A program made the translations under genes and the position numbers. The notes beneath the pieces were generated by a model. That model made no database searches. It was given only the letters and a program-made list of their open reading frames with translations, and had not been told where the DNA came from. A stretch of DNA of 52,804 nt from Janthinobacterium saanense (lineage in GTDB: Bacteria > Pseudomonadota > Gammaproteobacteria > Burkholderiales > Burkholderiaceae_D): positions 1 through 52,804 of the forward strand of contig NZ_JACHCI010000030.1 in NCBI RefSeq assembly GCF_014200675.1, written 5' to 3'. This document shows positions 9,029-17,773 of this stretch, one piece after another. Numbering within the stretch: the first letter of the stretch is position 1; each line of letters starts with the position of its first letter.

Positions 9029-10013
9029 ACACGGCGGCAACCTGCGCGACGCGGCACGCGAATATGGCCGGCCACTGGCAGACTGGATCGACCTGTCGAC
9101 CGGCATCAACCCGCACGGGTATGCAGCGCCAGCACCGAACGCCAACGCCTGGCACCGCCTGCCGGAAGCCGACCCGGAACTGGCGGCCGCCGCTTGCGCC
9201 TATTATGGCGCGCCAGCCATGCTGCCAGTGGCAGGCACGCAGGCAGCCATCCAGGCCCTGCCCCGCTTGCGCCCACCATCGCGCGTGGTCGTGGCTGCAC
9301 CGTCGTATGCCGAACATGCGCACCACTGGGGCCAGCACGGCCACCAGTTGCGGCAAGTGCCGTATGCGCAATTGGCCGACGCCGTCGACAGCTGCGATGT
9401 ACTGGTGATCTGCAACCCGAACAATCCCACCGGCGAACGTATCGCGCCCGAGCTGCTGCTGGACTGGGCCGGCCGGCTGGCCGCACGCGGCGGCTGGCTG
9501 GTCGTCGATGAAGCATTTGGCGACACGGAAATACCAGCCAGCCTGGGACCGCATACTCATACGCCCGGCTTGATCGTGCTGCGTTCAGTCGGCAAATTCT
9601 TTGGCCTGGCGGGATTGCGCCTGGGCTTTGTCGCTGCCCATCCACAGCTGCTGAAAACGCTGGCCGATTTGCTGGGCCCATGGGCTGTCAGCGGCCCGGC
9701 GCAGCAGGTGGCGCTGGCGGCGCTTACCGATACGCCGTGGCAGGTGGCGATGCGCAGCCGCTTGCAGCAGGATAGTGCGCGGCTACGCAAACTGCTGGCC
9801 GCGCATGGCGTCGCCAGCAGCGGCACCGATCTGTTTCAATGGTGGCCCGAAGCGCGTGCCGAAGACTTTTGGCGGCATATGGCAGAACGCGGCATCTGGG
9901 TACGATTATTTCGCCAGGCCGCGCGCGGCATCCGCCTGGGCCTGCCGCCCAACGACGCCGCCTGGTCAAGCCTGCAACAGGCACTCACCGCATGGAACAA
10001 GGAAAACACATGA
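9021..10013 (+). CDS. cobD: Threonine-phosphate decarboxylase (PLP-dependent)
   Basis: The enzyme makes (R)-1-amino-2-propanol O-2-phosphate from L-threonine phosphate for the CbiB reaction. The 330-residue protein is a class I/II aminotransferase-fold enzyme. It has DWIDLSTGINPHGY near the start, CNPNNPTGERI (131-141), and DEAFGD with the cofactor-binding aspartate (about 163). The PLP lysine is in RSVGKFFGLAGLR (Lys192). It is named cobD in Salmonella and cobC in Pseudomonas. It overlaps cbiB by 8 bp and btuF by 4 bp. The decarboxylase assignment, rather than histidinol-phosphate aminotransferase, relies on the operon. Confidence 0.93.
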   Translation: MLEHGGNLRDAAREYGRPLADWIDLSTGINPHGYAAPAPNANAWHRLPEADPELAAAACAYYGAPAMLPVAGTQAAIQALPRLRPPSRVVVAAPSYAEHAHHWGQHGHQLRQVPYAQLADAVDSCDVLVICNPNNPTGERIAPELLLDWAGRLAARGGWLVVDEAFGDTEIPASLGPHTHTPGLIVLRSVGKFFGLAGLRLGFVAAHPQLLKTLADLLGPWAVSGPAQQVALAALTDTPWQVAMRSRLQQDSARLRKLLAAHGVASSGTDLFQWWPEARAEDFWRHMAERGIWVRLFRQAARGIRLGLPPNDAAWSSLQQALTAWNKENT

Positions 10014-10921
10014 AACACTTGCATCTCGCCGCCCTACTGGCTACCTTCGTCTCACTGAACGCGCACGCCGCCATCACCGTGCGCGATGACGATGGCAATC
10101 CCGTCACCATCGACAAGCCGGCGCAGCGCATCCTGGCGCTGGCGCCGCACATCACGGAACTGCTGTTTGCCGCTGGTGGCGGCGACAAGATCGCCGGTGT
10201 CGTCAGCTACAGCGATTATCCGGAAGCGGCAAAAAAGCTGCCGCAGGTGGGCGATAACCGCCAGTTCGACATGGAACGCATCATCGCCATGAAGCCCGAC
10301 CTGATCGTGGTCTGGATGCATGGCAGCGCCGAGCGCCAGATCGCCATGCTGCGCCAATTGAAGGTGCCCGTCTTTCACAGCGAACCGCGCAAGCTGGCCG
10401 ACATTCCCGACAGCCTGGAGCGCCTGGGCCAGCTGATGGGCACGGAAAGCGTGGCCAGGCCGGTGGCCGCCCAGTTGCGCGGCAAGCTGGCCAGCCTGAC
10501 GGCGCACTATGCGCAGCGCCCTCCCGTGCGCATGTTTTACCAAGTGTGGGACAAGCCGTTGTACACCTTGAGCGGCGCGAGCATCGTCAGCGACGCCATG
10601 CGCGTGTGCGGCGCGCAAAATATCTTCGCCACGCTGAGGGTAGTGGCGCCTGTCGTCACACAGGAAGGCGTGCTGCAGGAAGACCCGGAAGCGATCTTTG
10701 GCACCAGCGAAAAGAGCGATCCGCGCAGCGAAGGCGGGCTGGCCATGTGGCGCGCCTTCCCGTCGATGAAGGCAGTGCGCAGCAATAACCTGTTTCTCCT
10801 GAATGGCGATTTACTGAACCGCGCCGGCCCGCGCATGATTGAAGGCACAGCCGCCCTGTGTGAAAAAATCGAACTGGCCCGCCTGCACCGCACCAATCCA
10901 ACGGCACAAAGCGCGCCATGA
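10010..10921 (+). CDS. btuF: Periplasmic cobalamin-binding protein
   Basis: BtuF captures B12 in the periplasm and delivers it to BtuCD. From the ATG at 10010 the product is 303 residues. It has a signal peptide (MKHLHLAALLATFVSLNAHA, cleavage near residue 20) and the periplasmic-binding fold of the BtuF/FecB type: RILALAPHITELLFAAGGGDKIAGVV, DMERIIAMKPDLIVVW and MFYQVWDKPLYTLSG. The start overlaps the preceding stop by 4 bp. An upstream in-frame ATG at 9992 would add MEQGKH before the signal peptide and is less likely. Placement between cobD and cobQ, away from btuCD, is unusual but still in the same operon. Confidence 0.92.
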   Translation: MKHLHLAALLATFVSLNAHAAITVRDDDGNPVTIDKPAQRILALAPHITELLFAAGGGDKIAGVVSYSDYPEAAKKLPQVGDNRQFDMERIIAMKPDLIVVWMHGSAERQIAMLRQLKVPVFHSEPRKLADIPDSLERLGQLMGTESVARPVAAQLRGKLASLTAHYAQRPPVRMFYQVWDKPLYTLSGASIVSDAMRVCGAQNIFATLRVVAPVVTQEGVLQEDPEAIFGTSEKSDPRSEGGLAMWRAFPSMKAVRSNNLFLLNGDLLNRAGPRMIEGTAALCEKIELARLHRTNPTAQSAP

Positions 10922-12372
10922 GATCGCCATCGCTCTTTTCCACCCTGATGGTGCAGGGTACGACCTCGGATGCGGGCAAGAGCACGGTGGTCGCCGCGCT
11001 GTGCCGGCTGCTGAAACGCCGTGGCATCTCCGTGGCGCCGTTCAAGCCGCAGAACATGGCCTTGAACAGCGCCGTCACGGCCGATGGCGGTGAAATCGGC
11101 CGCGCCCAGGCGCTACAAGCCCTGGCGGCCGGCATTGCACCGCACACGGACATGAATCCGGTGCTGCTGAAACCATCGTCGAACACGGGTGCGCAAGTCA
11201 TCATCCATGGCAAGGTGCGCGCCGAGATGCAGGCGCGCGATTATCAACAATACAAAACGGTGGCGATGGGCGCCGTGCTGGAATCGCATGCGCGCCTGCG
11301 CTCGCAATATGAGGCCATCATCGTCGAAGGCGCGGGCAGCCCGGCCGAAGTGAATTTGCGCGCGCGCGACATCGCCAACATGGGTTTTGCCGAAGCCGTC
11401 GATTGCCCGGTGATCCTGGTGGCCGATATCGACCGTGGCGGCGTGTTCGCCCACATCATCGGCACCCTGGCCTGTTTGTCCGACAGCGAACGGGCGCGCA
11501 TCATCGGTTTCGTGATCAACCGCTTCCGCGGCGATATCTCGCTGCTCACGCCGGGCCTCGACTGGCTGGAACAGCAGACGGGAAAACCGGTGCTGGCCGT
11601 GCTGCCGTATCTGCAAGGGCTGTTCCTCGACGCGGAAGACGCGGTCGAAGCGACGCAAGCGGAACGGGGCGCGTTCAAGGTGGTGGTGCCGCAACTGCCG
11701 CGCATCAGCAACCACACGGATTTCGACGCGCTGCGCTCCCACCCGGGCATCGACCTGCAATTCATCCAGCAGGGGCAAGCGATACCGCCGGCCGACCTGG
11801 TGATACTGCCCGGCAGTAAAAACACGCGCGGCGACCTCGATTGGCTGCAGCAGCAAGGCTGGCCGACCTACCTGGCCAAACACCTGCGCTATGGCGGCAA
11901 GGTGATCGGCATTTGCGGTGGCTTCCAGATGCTGGGGCAAAGCGTGCACGATCCGCTGGGCGTGGAAGGCGCGGTGGGAAGCTCGTCGGCACTGGGCTTG
12001 CTGGACATGGCAACGGCGCTGACACAGGAAAAGCGGCTGGAGCAGGTCAGCGGCCACTGCGCATTTGACCACGCGGAAGTGCGCGGCTATGAAATCCATA
12101 TGGGCGTGTCGCAGGGTCCGGCGCTGTCAATACCCGCCTTTATCATCGGCGGCCGGCCGGAAGGCGCCGTGTCTGCCGATGGACAGATCCTGGGCAGTTA
12201 TTTGCATGGCATGTTCGATACGCCCACCGCCTGTTCGGCGCTGCTGCGCTGGGCCGGAGTCGACTCGGACCATACGGTCGATACCGCCGCCCTGCGTGAA
12301 GCAAGCCTGGAGCGCATCGCCGATGCAGCCCTGCCCTTGCTGGACGCACTGGACAAATTAAACCAGGGGTAA
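10918..12372 (+). CDS. cobQ: Cobyric acid synthase
   Basis: CobQ (CbiP) amidates four carboxylates of adenosylcobyrinic acid a,c-diamide using glutamine and ATP, giving adenosylcobyric acid. The 484-residue protein has an N-terminal ATP-binding domain with GTTSDAGKST (14-23), FKPQNMALNS and VEGAGSPAEVNL. The C-terminal glutamine amidotransferase domain has Cys333 in GICGGFQMLGQ and His430 in GSYLHGMFDT. It overlaps btuF by 4 bp and is last in the operon, followed by a short terminator hairpin. Its own substrate-forming enzyme (a,c-diamide synthase) is not in the window. Confidence 0.96.
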   Translation: MRSPSLFSTLMVQGTTSDAGKSTVVAALCRLLKRRGISVAPFKPQNMALNSAVTADGGEIGRAQALQALAAGIAPHTDMNPVLLKPSSNTGAQVIIHGKVRAEMQARDYQQYKTVAMGAVLESHARLRSQYEAIIVEGAGSPAEVNLRARDIANMGFAEAVDCPVILVADIDRGGVFAHIIGTLACLSDSERARIIGFVINRFRGDISLLTPGLDWLEQQTGKPVLAVLPYLQGLFLDAEDAVEATQAERGAFKVVVPQLPRISNHTDFDALRSHPGIDLQFIQQGQAIPPADLVILPGSKNTRGDLDWLQQQGWPTYLAKHLRYGGKVIGICGGFQMLGQSVHDPLGVEGAVGSSSALGLLDMATALTQEKRLEQVSGHCAFDHAEVRGYEIHMGVSQGPALSIPAFIIGGRPEGAVSADGQILGSYLHGMFDTPTACSALLRWAGVDSDHTVDTAALREASLERIADAALPLLDALDKLNQG

Positions 12373-12395
12373 AAGCTCAAACGCGCACGGATGGC

Positions 12396-12413
12396 GGCGC
12401 GCTAGCGCCTTTT
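12396..12413 (+). terminator. Short hairpin terminator after cobQ
   Basis: A GGCGC / GCGCC stem (12396-12400 and 12405-12409) with a GCTA loop, followed by TTTT. It is short, so efficiency is uncertain, but it is well placed 23 bases after the cobQ stop. Confidence 0.55.
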
Positions 12414-12469
12414 GTGTAACAATTCGGGGCACCGTTGGCTCCGTCCCAACCTCCTCAGGCTCCGCATCC

Positions 12470-13942
12470 ATGTCCAGTTCTGCCGCTAAAAGCTACCTTC
12501 CCTGGGTGGTCGCTACCGCCCTTTTCATGGAGCAACTCGACTCCACCATCGTCAACACCGCCATTCCCGCCATGGCCGCCAGCCTGAACGTGACGCCACT
12601 GAGCCTGAAGGCGGTGGTCACCAGCTACATCCTGAGCCTGGCAGTGTGCATCCCCGTCAGCGGCTGGATGGCCGACCGTTTCGGCACGCGGCGCGTGTTT
12701 TCCGCCGCGATTGCCATCTTCACCATCGCCTCCATCCTGTGCGGCCTGTCCGTCAATTCACCGATGCTGGTGGCGGCGCGGCTGCTGCAAGGCGTGGGCG
12801 CGGCCATGATGATGCCGGTGGGCCGGCTGGCGATCATCCGCACCTTCCCCAAGTCGCAATTGCTGGCGGCGATGAATTTTGTCATCATCCCTGCCCTGAT
12901 CGGCCCCTTGCTGGGGCCTACCGTGGGCGGGCTGATCGTGCACTGGCTGTCGTGGCGCGAGATTTTCTTTGTCAACGTGCCCGTCGGCCTGACGGCGCTA
13001 TACCTGGCGCACCGCTACATGCCCGACTATTATGGCGACAAGCAACGGCCACTGGACTTGATCGGCCTGGTGCTGTTCGGCACGGGTATCGCCTTGCTAT
13101 CCTGGCTGCTGGAAATTTTCGGCGAGCACAAGCTAGACCTTACCTCGGCCGCCGTGCTGCTATTCATTTCCATCAGCCTGCTGGCCGCCTATGCCTGGCA
13201 TTCGCGCGAAGTGCTGCATCCGCTGCTGCGCCTGACCCTGTTCAAGATCCGCACCTTCCGCGTTTCGGTGGTGGGCGGTTTCGTCACGCGCTTGGGCGTG
13301 GGCGGCTTGCCTTTCCTGCTGCCGCTCTTGTACCAGCTGGGCCTGGGCTTGCCCGCCTGGCAGTCGGGCTTGCTGATGATGCCGTCAGCGGCCGCCGCCA
13401 TGTTCATGAAATTCATTTCCGCGCGCGTACTGGCCCGCTTCGGCTACCGCCAGGTACTGGTCATCAACACGGTGCTGATCGGCGTCACCATCGCCATGTT
13501 TTCGCAAGTGGGCGCCAACACGCCGATTTATGTGATCGTCGCCATCAGCCTGTGCCTGGGCTTTTTCAATTCGCTGCAGTTTTCCAGCATGAACACGATT
13601 GCCTATGCGGACGTGGACAAGACAGACTCCAGCATGGCCAGCACCATCGCCAGTTCGATGCAGCAACTGTCGATGAGCTTTGGCCTGGCCTTCGGCTCGC
13701 TGATCACGGGCTGGTTCCTGGGCGACATGCCGCAATCGGACCGGGTCCAGCTCACCAGTGCCTTGCACCATGCCTTCCTGGCCCTGGCAGCGCTGACCAT
13801 TTTGTCTTCGCTGACCTTCTGGACCTTGCGCCGCGACGATGGCGAAAGCATCAGCAAGGGTTCGGACAGCGATGACGATGATGCGGACGAGGTCAAGGCC
13901 CAGGCCGTCGTGCAAACGGAAGTGCAGACAGCGAAGAACTGA
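12470..13942 (+). CDS. MFS transporter, DHA2 (EmrB/QacA-type) drug exporter family
   Basis: This is a 490-residue integral membrane protein with many hydrophobic helices (about 14 expected for DHA2). It has the family signatures: motif D1 near MEQLDSTIVNTAIPAMAASL (about 21-40), motif A GWMADRFGTRRVF, motif B RLLQGVGAAMMMPVGRLAII, and the motif C region GPLLGPTVGGLIVHWLSWREIFFVN. The acidic, charged C-terminal tail (SDSDDDDADEVK) is cytoplasmic. It resembles MdtD-like exporters. No substrate can be assigned. It stands alone, after the cobalamin operon and 87 bp before pilC, with no regulator beside it. Confidence 0.88.
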   Translation: MSSSAAKSYLPWVVATALFMEQLDSTIVNTAIPAMAASLNVTPLSLKAVVTSYILSLAVCIPVSGWMADRFGTRRVFSAAIAIFTIASILCGLSVNSPMLVAARLLQGVGAAMMMPVGRLAIIRTFPKSQLLAAMNFVIIPALIGPLLGPTVGGLIVHWLSWREIFFVNVPVGLTALYLAHRYMPDYYGDKQRPLDLIGLVLFGTGIALLSWLLEIFGEHKLDLTSAAVLLFISISLLAAYAWHSREVLHPLLRLTLFKIRTFRVSVVGGFVTRLGVGGLPFLLPLLYQLGLGLPAWQSGLLMMPSAAAAMFMKFISARVLARFGYRQVLVINTVLIGVTIAMFSQVGANTPIYVIVAISLCLGFFNSLQFSSMNTIAYADVDKTDSSMASTIASSMQQLSMSFGLAFGSLITGWFLGDMPQSDRVQLTSALHHAFLALAALTILSSLTFWTLRRDDGESISKGSDSDDDDADEVKAQAVVQTEVQTAKN

Positions 13943-14029
13943 GCCGCAAGCTGAGCCGCATCAAAGCCGCCGGCGTACACGCTGGCGGTTGTCACCCCGC
14001 CGGTGCTAAGGTAAGCGCTGGGGGTGCAC

Positions 14030-15226
14030 ATGACGGGCGAACGGCAATTTGCGTGGGTAGGCACTGACCGCCACGGCAAGCGCGTGCAAGGTAGTCTGCG
14101 TGCTGCCGATGCCGCCGCCGTCATCCTGGCCTTGCGCCGCCAGGGCATACTCGCCACCCGCGTGCGCGCCCGCCGCCATGCGCCGGGCAAGGCCATCACG
14201 CACAAGGATATCGCCCTCTTCACACGCCAGCTGTCGACCATGATGGCGGCCGGCGTGCCCCTGCTGCACGCCTTCGACATCGCTGGCAAGGGTCACGCCA
14301 AGCCGGCAATCACCGAGCTGATGGCGGACTTGCGCCACGATATAGAAGCGGGCAGCAGCTTGCAGCAAGCCTTCCGGCAATTTCCCAAGCTGTTCGACAG
14401 CCTGTATTGCAGCCTGTTGGCCGCTGGCGAGCAAGCCGGCATCGTGCAGGAATTGCTGGCGCGCCTGGCCACGCACCAGGAAAAGAGCATCGCCCTGCGC
14501 CGCCAGTTGCGCGGCGCCATCATGTATCCGCTGGCCATCGTGTTCGTTGCCATTTTCATCACAGCCATCATCATGAGCTGGGTCGTGCCCGCCTTTCGCC
14601 AGGTCTTCGACAGTTTCGGCGCGCCCTTGCCCCTGCCGACCTTGATGGTAATGGCCATCTCGGCCTTTCTGGTGCGCTACTGGCTGGCCATGCTGGCCGC
14701 CTTGGCGTTGCTGGGCCTGCTGCTGCACCTGGCCTGGCGGCGTTCACCCGCCCTGCGCACGCAGCTGCAATTGCAGGCGCTGCGTTTGCCCCTGTTCGGG
14801 CCGCTGCTGCGCCGTGCCGCCATCGCACGCTGGACGCGCACCCTGGCCGCCATGTTTGCCGCCGGCGTGCCACTGCTCGACTCGCTGGCACTGGTCGGCG
14901 CCGCCTCCAATCACCCGCTATACCAGGACGCCACCTTGCGCATCGAACGCGAAATCCGCGCCGGCGGCAGCCTGGCCCTGGCCATGGACCACAGCGGCGT
15001 GTTTCCTGAACTGTTGACGCAACTGGCACTGATCGGTGAAGAATCGGGCGTGCTCGACACTATGCTCACGCGCGCGGCCGACATCATCGAAGCAGAAATC
15101 GCCGCCACCGTCACCATCCTGTCCTCGCTGCTGGAACCGGCCCTGATGGTGGTGCTGGGCGTGCTGGTAGGTGGCCTCGTGATTGCCCTGTATTTGCCGA
15201 TTTTTAAATTGGGTGCCGTCATTTGA
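14030..15226 (+). CDS. pilC: Type IV pilus inner-membrane platform protein
   Basis: PilC (GspF family) forms the inner-membrane platform that connects the pilus motor ATPases to the growing pilus. Two T2SSF domains are visible, each beginning with the typical LFTRQLSTMMAAGVPLL (about 64-80) and RWTRTLAAMFAAGVPLL (about 265-281). Each is followed by EIRAGGSL- or DIEAGSSL-type segments, with three large hydrophobic helices overall. The ATG at 14030 follows a GGGG stretch. An in-frame GTG two codons upstream (14024) is possible. The usual pilB assembly ATPase is not adjacent; an MFS gene lies upstream instead. The pilus (rather than type II secretion) role is inferred from pilD nearby. Confidence 0.92.
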   Translation: MTGERQFAWVGTDRHGKRVQGSLRAADAAAVILALRRQGILATRVRARRHAPGKAITHKDIALFTRQLSTMMAAGVPLLHAFDIAGKGHAKPAITELMADLRHDIEAGSSLQQAFRQFPKLFDSLYCSLLAAGEQAGIVQELLARLATHQEKSIALRRQLRGAIMYPLAIVFVAIFITAIIMSWVVPAFRQVFDSFGAPLPLPTLMVMAISAFLVRYWLAMLAALALLGLLLHLAWRRSPALRTQLQLQALRLPLFGPLLRRAAIARWTRTLAAMFAAGVPLLDSLALVGAASNHPLYQDATLRIEREIRAGGSLALAMDHSGVFPELLTQLALIGEESGVLDTMLTRAADIIEAEIAATVTILSSLLEPALMVVLGVLVGGLVIALYLPIFKLGAVI

Positions 15227-15280
15227 CTGAAGCAGATGATTGATACCGATCAAGCTGCTTTTATCGTGGTGTCGCATGAA

Positions 15281-15298
15281 TGTATAAAATTTGATACA
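15281..15298 (+). promoter_or_regulatory. Inverted repeat and -10 elements in front of the toxin-antitoxin pair
   Basis: TGTAT (15281-15285) and ATACA (15294-15298) form a perfect inverted repeat with an 8-bp AAAATTTG centre. It overlaps possible -10 hexamers (TATAAA at 15283, TACAAT at 15295) and lies 15 bp before the toxin start. This fits the autoregulatory operators of HigBA/XRE-type systems. Binding by the downstream antitoxin is inference. Confidence 0.4.
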
Positions 15299-15312
15299 AT
15301 CAAGGAGTTGTG

Positions 15313-15660
15313 ATGGAAGAGAAACCCATCGACTGGCGCGGCAGTTCTTTGGCCGACCTTAAAAATGATCATATTTTCACCATCGATGCACGCCGGGAAG
15401 CTGGCCACCAGCTGAGCCAGGTGCAAGCCGGACTGGAAGCGGATCGCTGGAAACCTTTTGACGAGGTCGGTACTGGCACCAAGGAAATCATCATCAATCT
15501 CGATGATGGCTGGTTCAGAGTAATGTACGTCGCCAAATTTCCCGAAGCCGTCTATGTTTTACATTGTTTCAAAAAGAAAACAAACACCACTTCCAGGCAA
15601 GACAAAGAGATTGCAATCGTCCGCTACAAGGCCGTGGTCAACATGAGGACACAGAAATGA
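15313..15660 (+). CDS. HigB/RelE-like toxin (phage-derived Gp49-like family)
   Basis: This 115-residue basic protein matches the Gp49-like (DUF891) group of RelE/HigB-superfamily toxins by its C-terminal pattern FRVMYVAKFPEAVYVLHCFKKK, then TSRQDKEIAIVRYK. Members of the family are ribosome-dependent or free mRNA interferases. AAGGAG at about 15302-15306 sits 6-7 bases before the ATG at 15313, so that start is preferred over the GTG one codon earlier. Its stop overlaps the antitoxin start (ATGA). Toxin-first order is typical of HigBA. The pair sits between pilC and pilD. Activity is inferred from family membership only. Confidence 0.85.
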   Translation: MEEKPIDWRGSSLADLKNDHIFTIDARREAGHQLSQVQAGLEADRWKPFDEVGTGTKEIIINLDDGWFRVMYVAKFPEAVYVLHCFKKKTNTTSRQDKEIAIVRYKAVVNMRTQK

Positions 15661-16007
15661 ACACCAAGCTCAAGCAGCACAGTGACAGCGAATCAGCGCA
15701 CATCACGCCCGCCGGCGGCAATATCTTTGCCGACCTGGGCTTTGCGCCACAGGAAGCGGCCGCGCTGCAAACACAATCCAGGCGCATCATCTCCGACAAG
15801 ATCGCCATCAAGGAAAAGTTGATGGCCGAGTTGGCGCTGTGGATAGACTCGGAAAACCTGAAACAGGCCGATGCCGCCCAGATATTGGGCGTGAGCCGCC
15901 CCCGTGTTTCCGATGTGATCAACAAAAAAACGCCCAAGTTCACCATCGACGCCCTGGTCGACATGCTCGCCAGGGCTGGCCGGCGCGTGGAGTTCCGGAT
16001 TGCCTGA
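15657..16007 (+). CDS. XRE-family antitoxin (HigA-like)
   Basis: A 116-residue protein with a C-terminal helix-turn-helix: AELALWIDSENLKQADAAQI, then LGVSRPRVSDVINKKTPKFTID (about 60-101), and the ending LVDMLARAGRRVEFRIA that is characteristic of the antitoxins paired with Gp49-like toxins. The expected roles are neutralising the toxin and repressing the shared promoter. It overlaps the toxin stop by 4 bp, implying coupled translation. Its first 40 residues are polar and lack a recognised domain. Function is inferred from family and pairing. Confidence 0.85.
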   Translation: MNTKLKQHSDSESAHITPAGGNIFADLGFAPQEAAALQTQSRRIISDKIAIKEKLMAELALWIDSENLKQADAAQILGVSRPRVSDVINKKTPKFTIDALVDMLARAGRRVEFRIA

Positions 16008-16125
16008 GATTTACAATATCCAAGGCTAACGCTCCTGAAAACATCGCCACGCGCTGGCGGATGTTTTACACTGCGGCAGTGCCAGGCAATGTCTGCGCGG
16101 CACTATTTCCTCGGACCACACCACC

Positions 16126-16995
16126 ATGCTGCAAGACACCCTGCTGTTCGCCGCGCCCGGCAATCTGTTCGTCACCCTGGTTGCCGCCCTGTTTGGCCTG
16201 ATCGTCGGCAGCTTTCTCAATGTGGTGATACACCGCATCCCGAAAATGATGCAGCGCGAGTCCGATAACTATGTAGCGGTGGAAAGCGGCTTGCCTCCCC
16301 CCCATACCGAACGCTACAACCTGATGCTGCCGCATTCGCATTGCGGCGCCTGCGGCCACAAGATCAGCGCCATGGAAAACATTCCCGTCCTCAGCTATCT
16401 GGTGTTGCGTGGCAAGTGCCGCGCCTGCCAGGCGCCGATCTCGGCGCGCTATCCGCTGGTCGAACTGCTGACGGGCGCCCTGTCGGCCGTGCTCGTCTGG
16501 CATTTCGGCAGCGGCTGGGCAGGACTGGCCAGCCTGGTGTTTCTGTGGCTGCTGATCTCCATGACGTTTATCGATGCCGATACGCAAATGCTGCCCGACG
16601 ACCTGACCTTCCCCCTGCTGTGGGCAGGTTTACTGGTCAACATCAACGGCACTTTCGTGCCGCTGCAGGACGCCGTGATCGGCGCGGCCGCCGGTTACCT
16701 GGCCTTGTGGAGCGTGTACTGGGCCTTCAAATTGGCGACAGGCAAGGAAGGTATGGGGTATGGTGACTTCAAATTGCTGGCGGCGCTGGGCGCCTGGCTG
16801 GGCTGGACGATGTTGCCGACCATCATATTATTGTCGTCGCTGGTCGGCGCCGTGGCCGGTATCGCCCTGATCGTGCTTGCCAGGCGCGGACGCGACAAGC
16901 CGATACCCTTCGGCCCTTACCTGGCCGCCGCAGGCTTGATCGCCATGCTGTACGGCACGCCGTTGTCGCACTTGACGCTAACCCTGATCAGCTAA
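16126..16995 (+). CDS. pilD: Type IV prepilin peptidase / N-methyltransferase
   Basis: PilD cleaves the leader of prepilins and methylates the new N-terminus in the inner membrane. The 289-residue protein has the N-terminal GSFLNVVIHRIPKMM motif (about 28-42). A zinc-binding segment follows, with CGACGH and CRAC (about 74-100), found in bifunctional PilD enzymes. The two catalytic aspartates of the aspartic-protease type are in FIDADTQMLPD and GMGYGDFKLLAALGAWLG. Multiple hydrophobic helices follow. coaE starts 10 bp after the stop, keeping the common pilD-coaE order. The toxin-antitoxin pair separates it from pilC. Confidence 0.95.
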   Translation: MLQDTLLFAAPGNLFVTLVAALFGLIVGSFLNVVIHRIPKMMQRESDNYVAVESGLPPPHTERYNLMLPHSHCGACGHKISAMENIPVLSYLVLRGKCRACQAPISARYPLVELLTGALSAVLVWHFGSGWAGLASLVFLWLLISMTFIDADTQMLPDDLTFPLLWAGLLVNINGTFVPLQDAVIGAAAGYLALWSVYWAFKLATGKEGMGYGDFKLLAALGAWLGWTMLPTIILLSSLVGAVAGIALIVLARRGRDKPIPFGPYLAAAGLIAMLYGTPLSHLTLTLIS

Positions 16996-17005
16996 GGGCA
17001 CGGAG

Positions 17006-17650
17006 ATGAACATGGATGCACCTTACTTCAGCGTAGGATTAACCGGCGGCATCGGTTGCGGCAAGAGCACGGTGGCCGACCTGTTTGCCGCGCGCGGCGC
17101 CTCGATTATCGATACCGACCAGATCGCCCACAGCCTGACGGCGCCCGATGGCGCAGCCATGCCCGCCCTGGTGGCTGAATTTGGCCCATCGTACGCTGAT
17201 GCGAATGGCGCGCTGGACCGTGCCAAGATGCGCGCACTGGTGTTTTCCGATGCAAACGCCAAGGCGCGGCTGGAGGCGATACTGCATCCGCGCATCCGCC
17301 AGGCCACCTTGACGGCGGCGGCCGAAGCGACGGGCAGCTATGTCATCTTTGCCGTGCCCCTGCTGGTCGAGTCCGGTGGCTGGGTGGAGCGGGTCAACCG
17401 GGTGCTGGTCATCGATTGCCTGGAAAGCTTGCAAGTAGCGCGTGTGATGGCCCGCAATAATTTGGCAGAAGAGCAAGTCAAAGCCATCATGGCAAGCCAA
17501 GCCACGCGCACCATGCGGCTGGCGGCGGCCGACGATGTGATCGATAACAATGGCGATTTGGCAGCGCTGGAGCCGCAGATAGCCCAGTTACACGATGTAT
17601 ATCTGGCATTTTCAAAAAGAATCACTGGAATGGGCTCGCAACGTTTGTAA
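17006..17650 (+). CDS. coaE: Dephospho-CoA kinase
   Basis: CoaE carries out the last step of coenzyme A synthesis, phosphorylating the 3'-OH of dephospho-CoA. The 214-residue protein has an N-terminal P-loop GLTGGIGCGKST (11-22). It also has IIDTDQIAHSLTAPDGAA, HPRIRQATL and FAVPLLVESGGWVERVNRVLVIDC, all family signatures. It starts 10 bp after pilD. An alternative ATG two codons in (17012) cannot be excluded. Nothing is unusual. Confidence 0.95.
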   Translation: MNMDAPYFSVGLTGGIGCGKSTVADLFAARGASIIDTDQIAHSLTAPDGAAMPALVAEFGPSYADANGALDRAKMRALVFSDANAKARLEAILHPRIRQATLTAAAEATGSYVIFAVPLLVESGGWVERVNRVLVIDCLESLQVARVMARNNLAEEQVKAIMASQATRTMRLAAADDVIDNNGDLAALEPQIAQLHDVYLAFSKRITGMGSQRL

Positions 17651-17773
17651 TTTGTCGACGCTTGGTTCAAAATCACGGAATTGTTTGCGGGTTCATAGTC
17701 ACCGCGTTTTCAGACGTACTTACAGCAACGGGCAACCTATCGTTTTGCCGGCTGTTACCAAAGGGATGTTATT

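Noticed and set aside
13966..13990. GC-rich fold-back after the MFS gene as a terminator
   Set aside because: The stem is imperfect and lacks a T run.
15240..15253. TTGAT-ACCG-ATCAA inverted repeat after pilC as a terminator
   Set aside because: The stem is only 5 bp and AT-rich and is not followed by a clean T run, so it is not a convincing terminator; it may be part of the TA control region.
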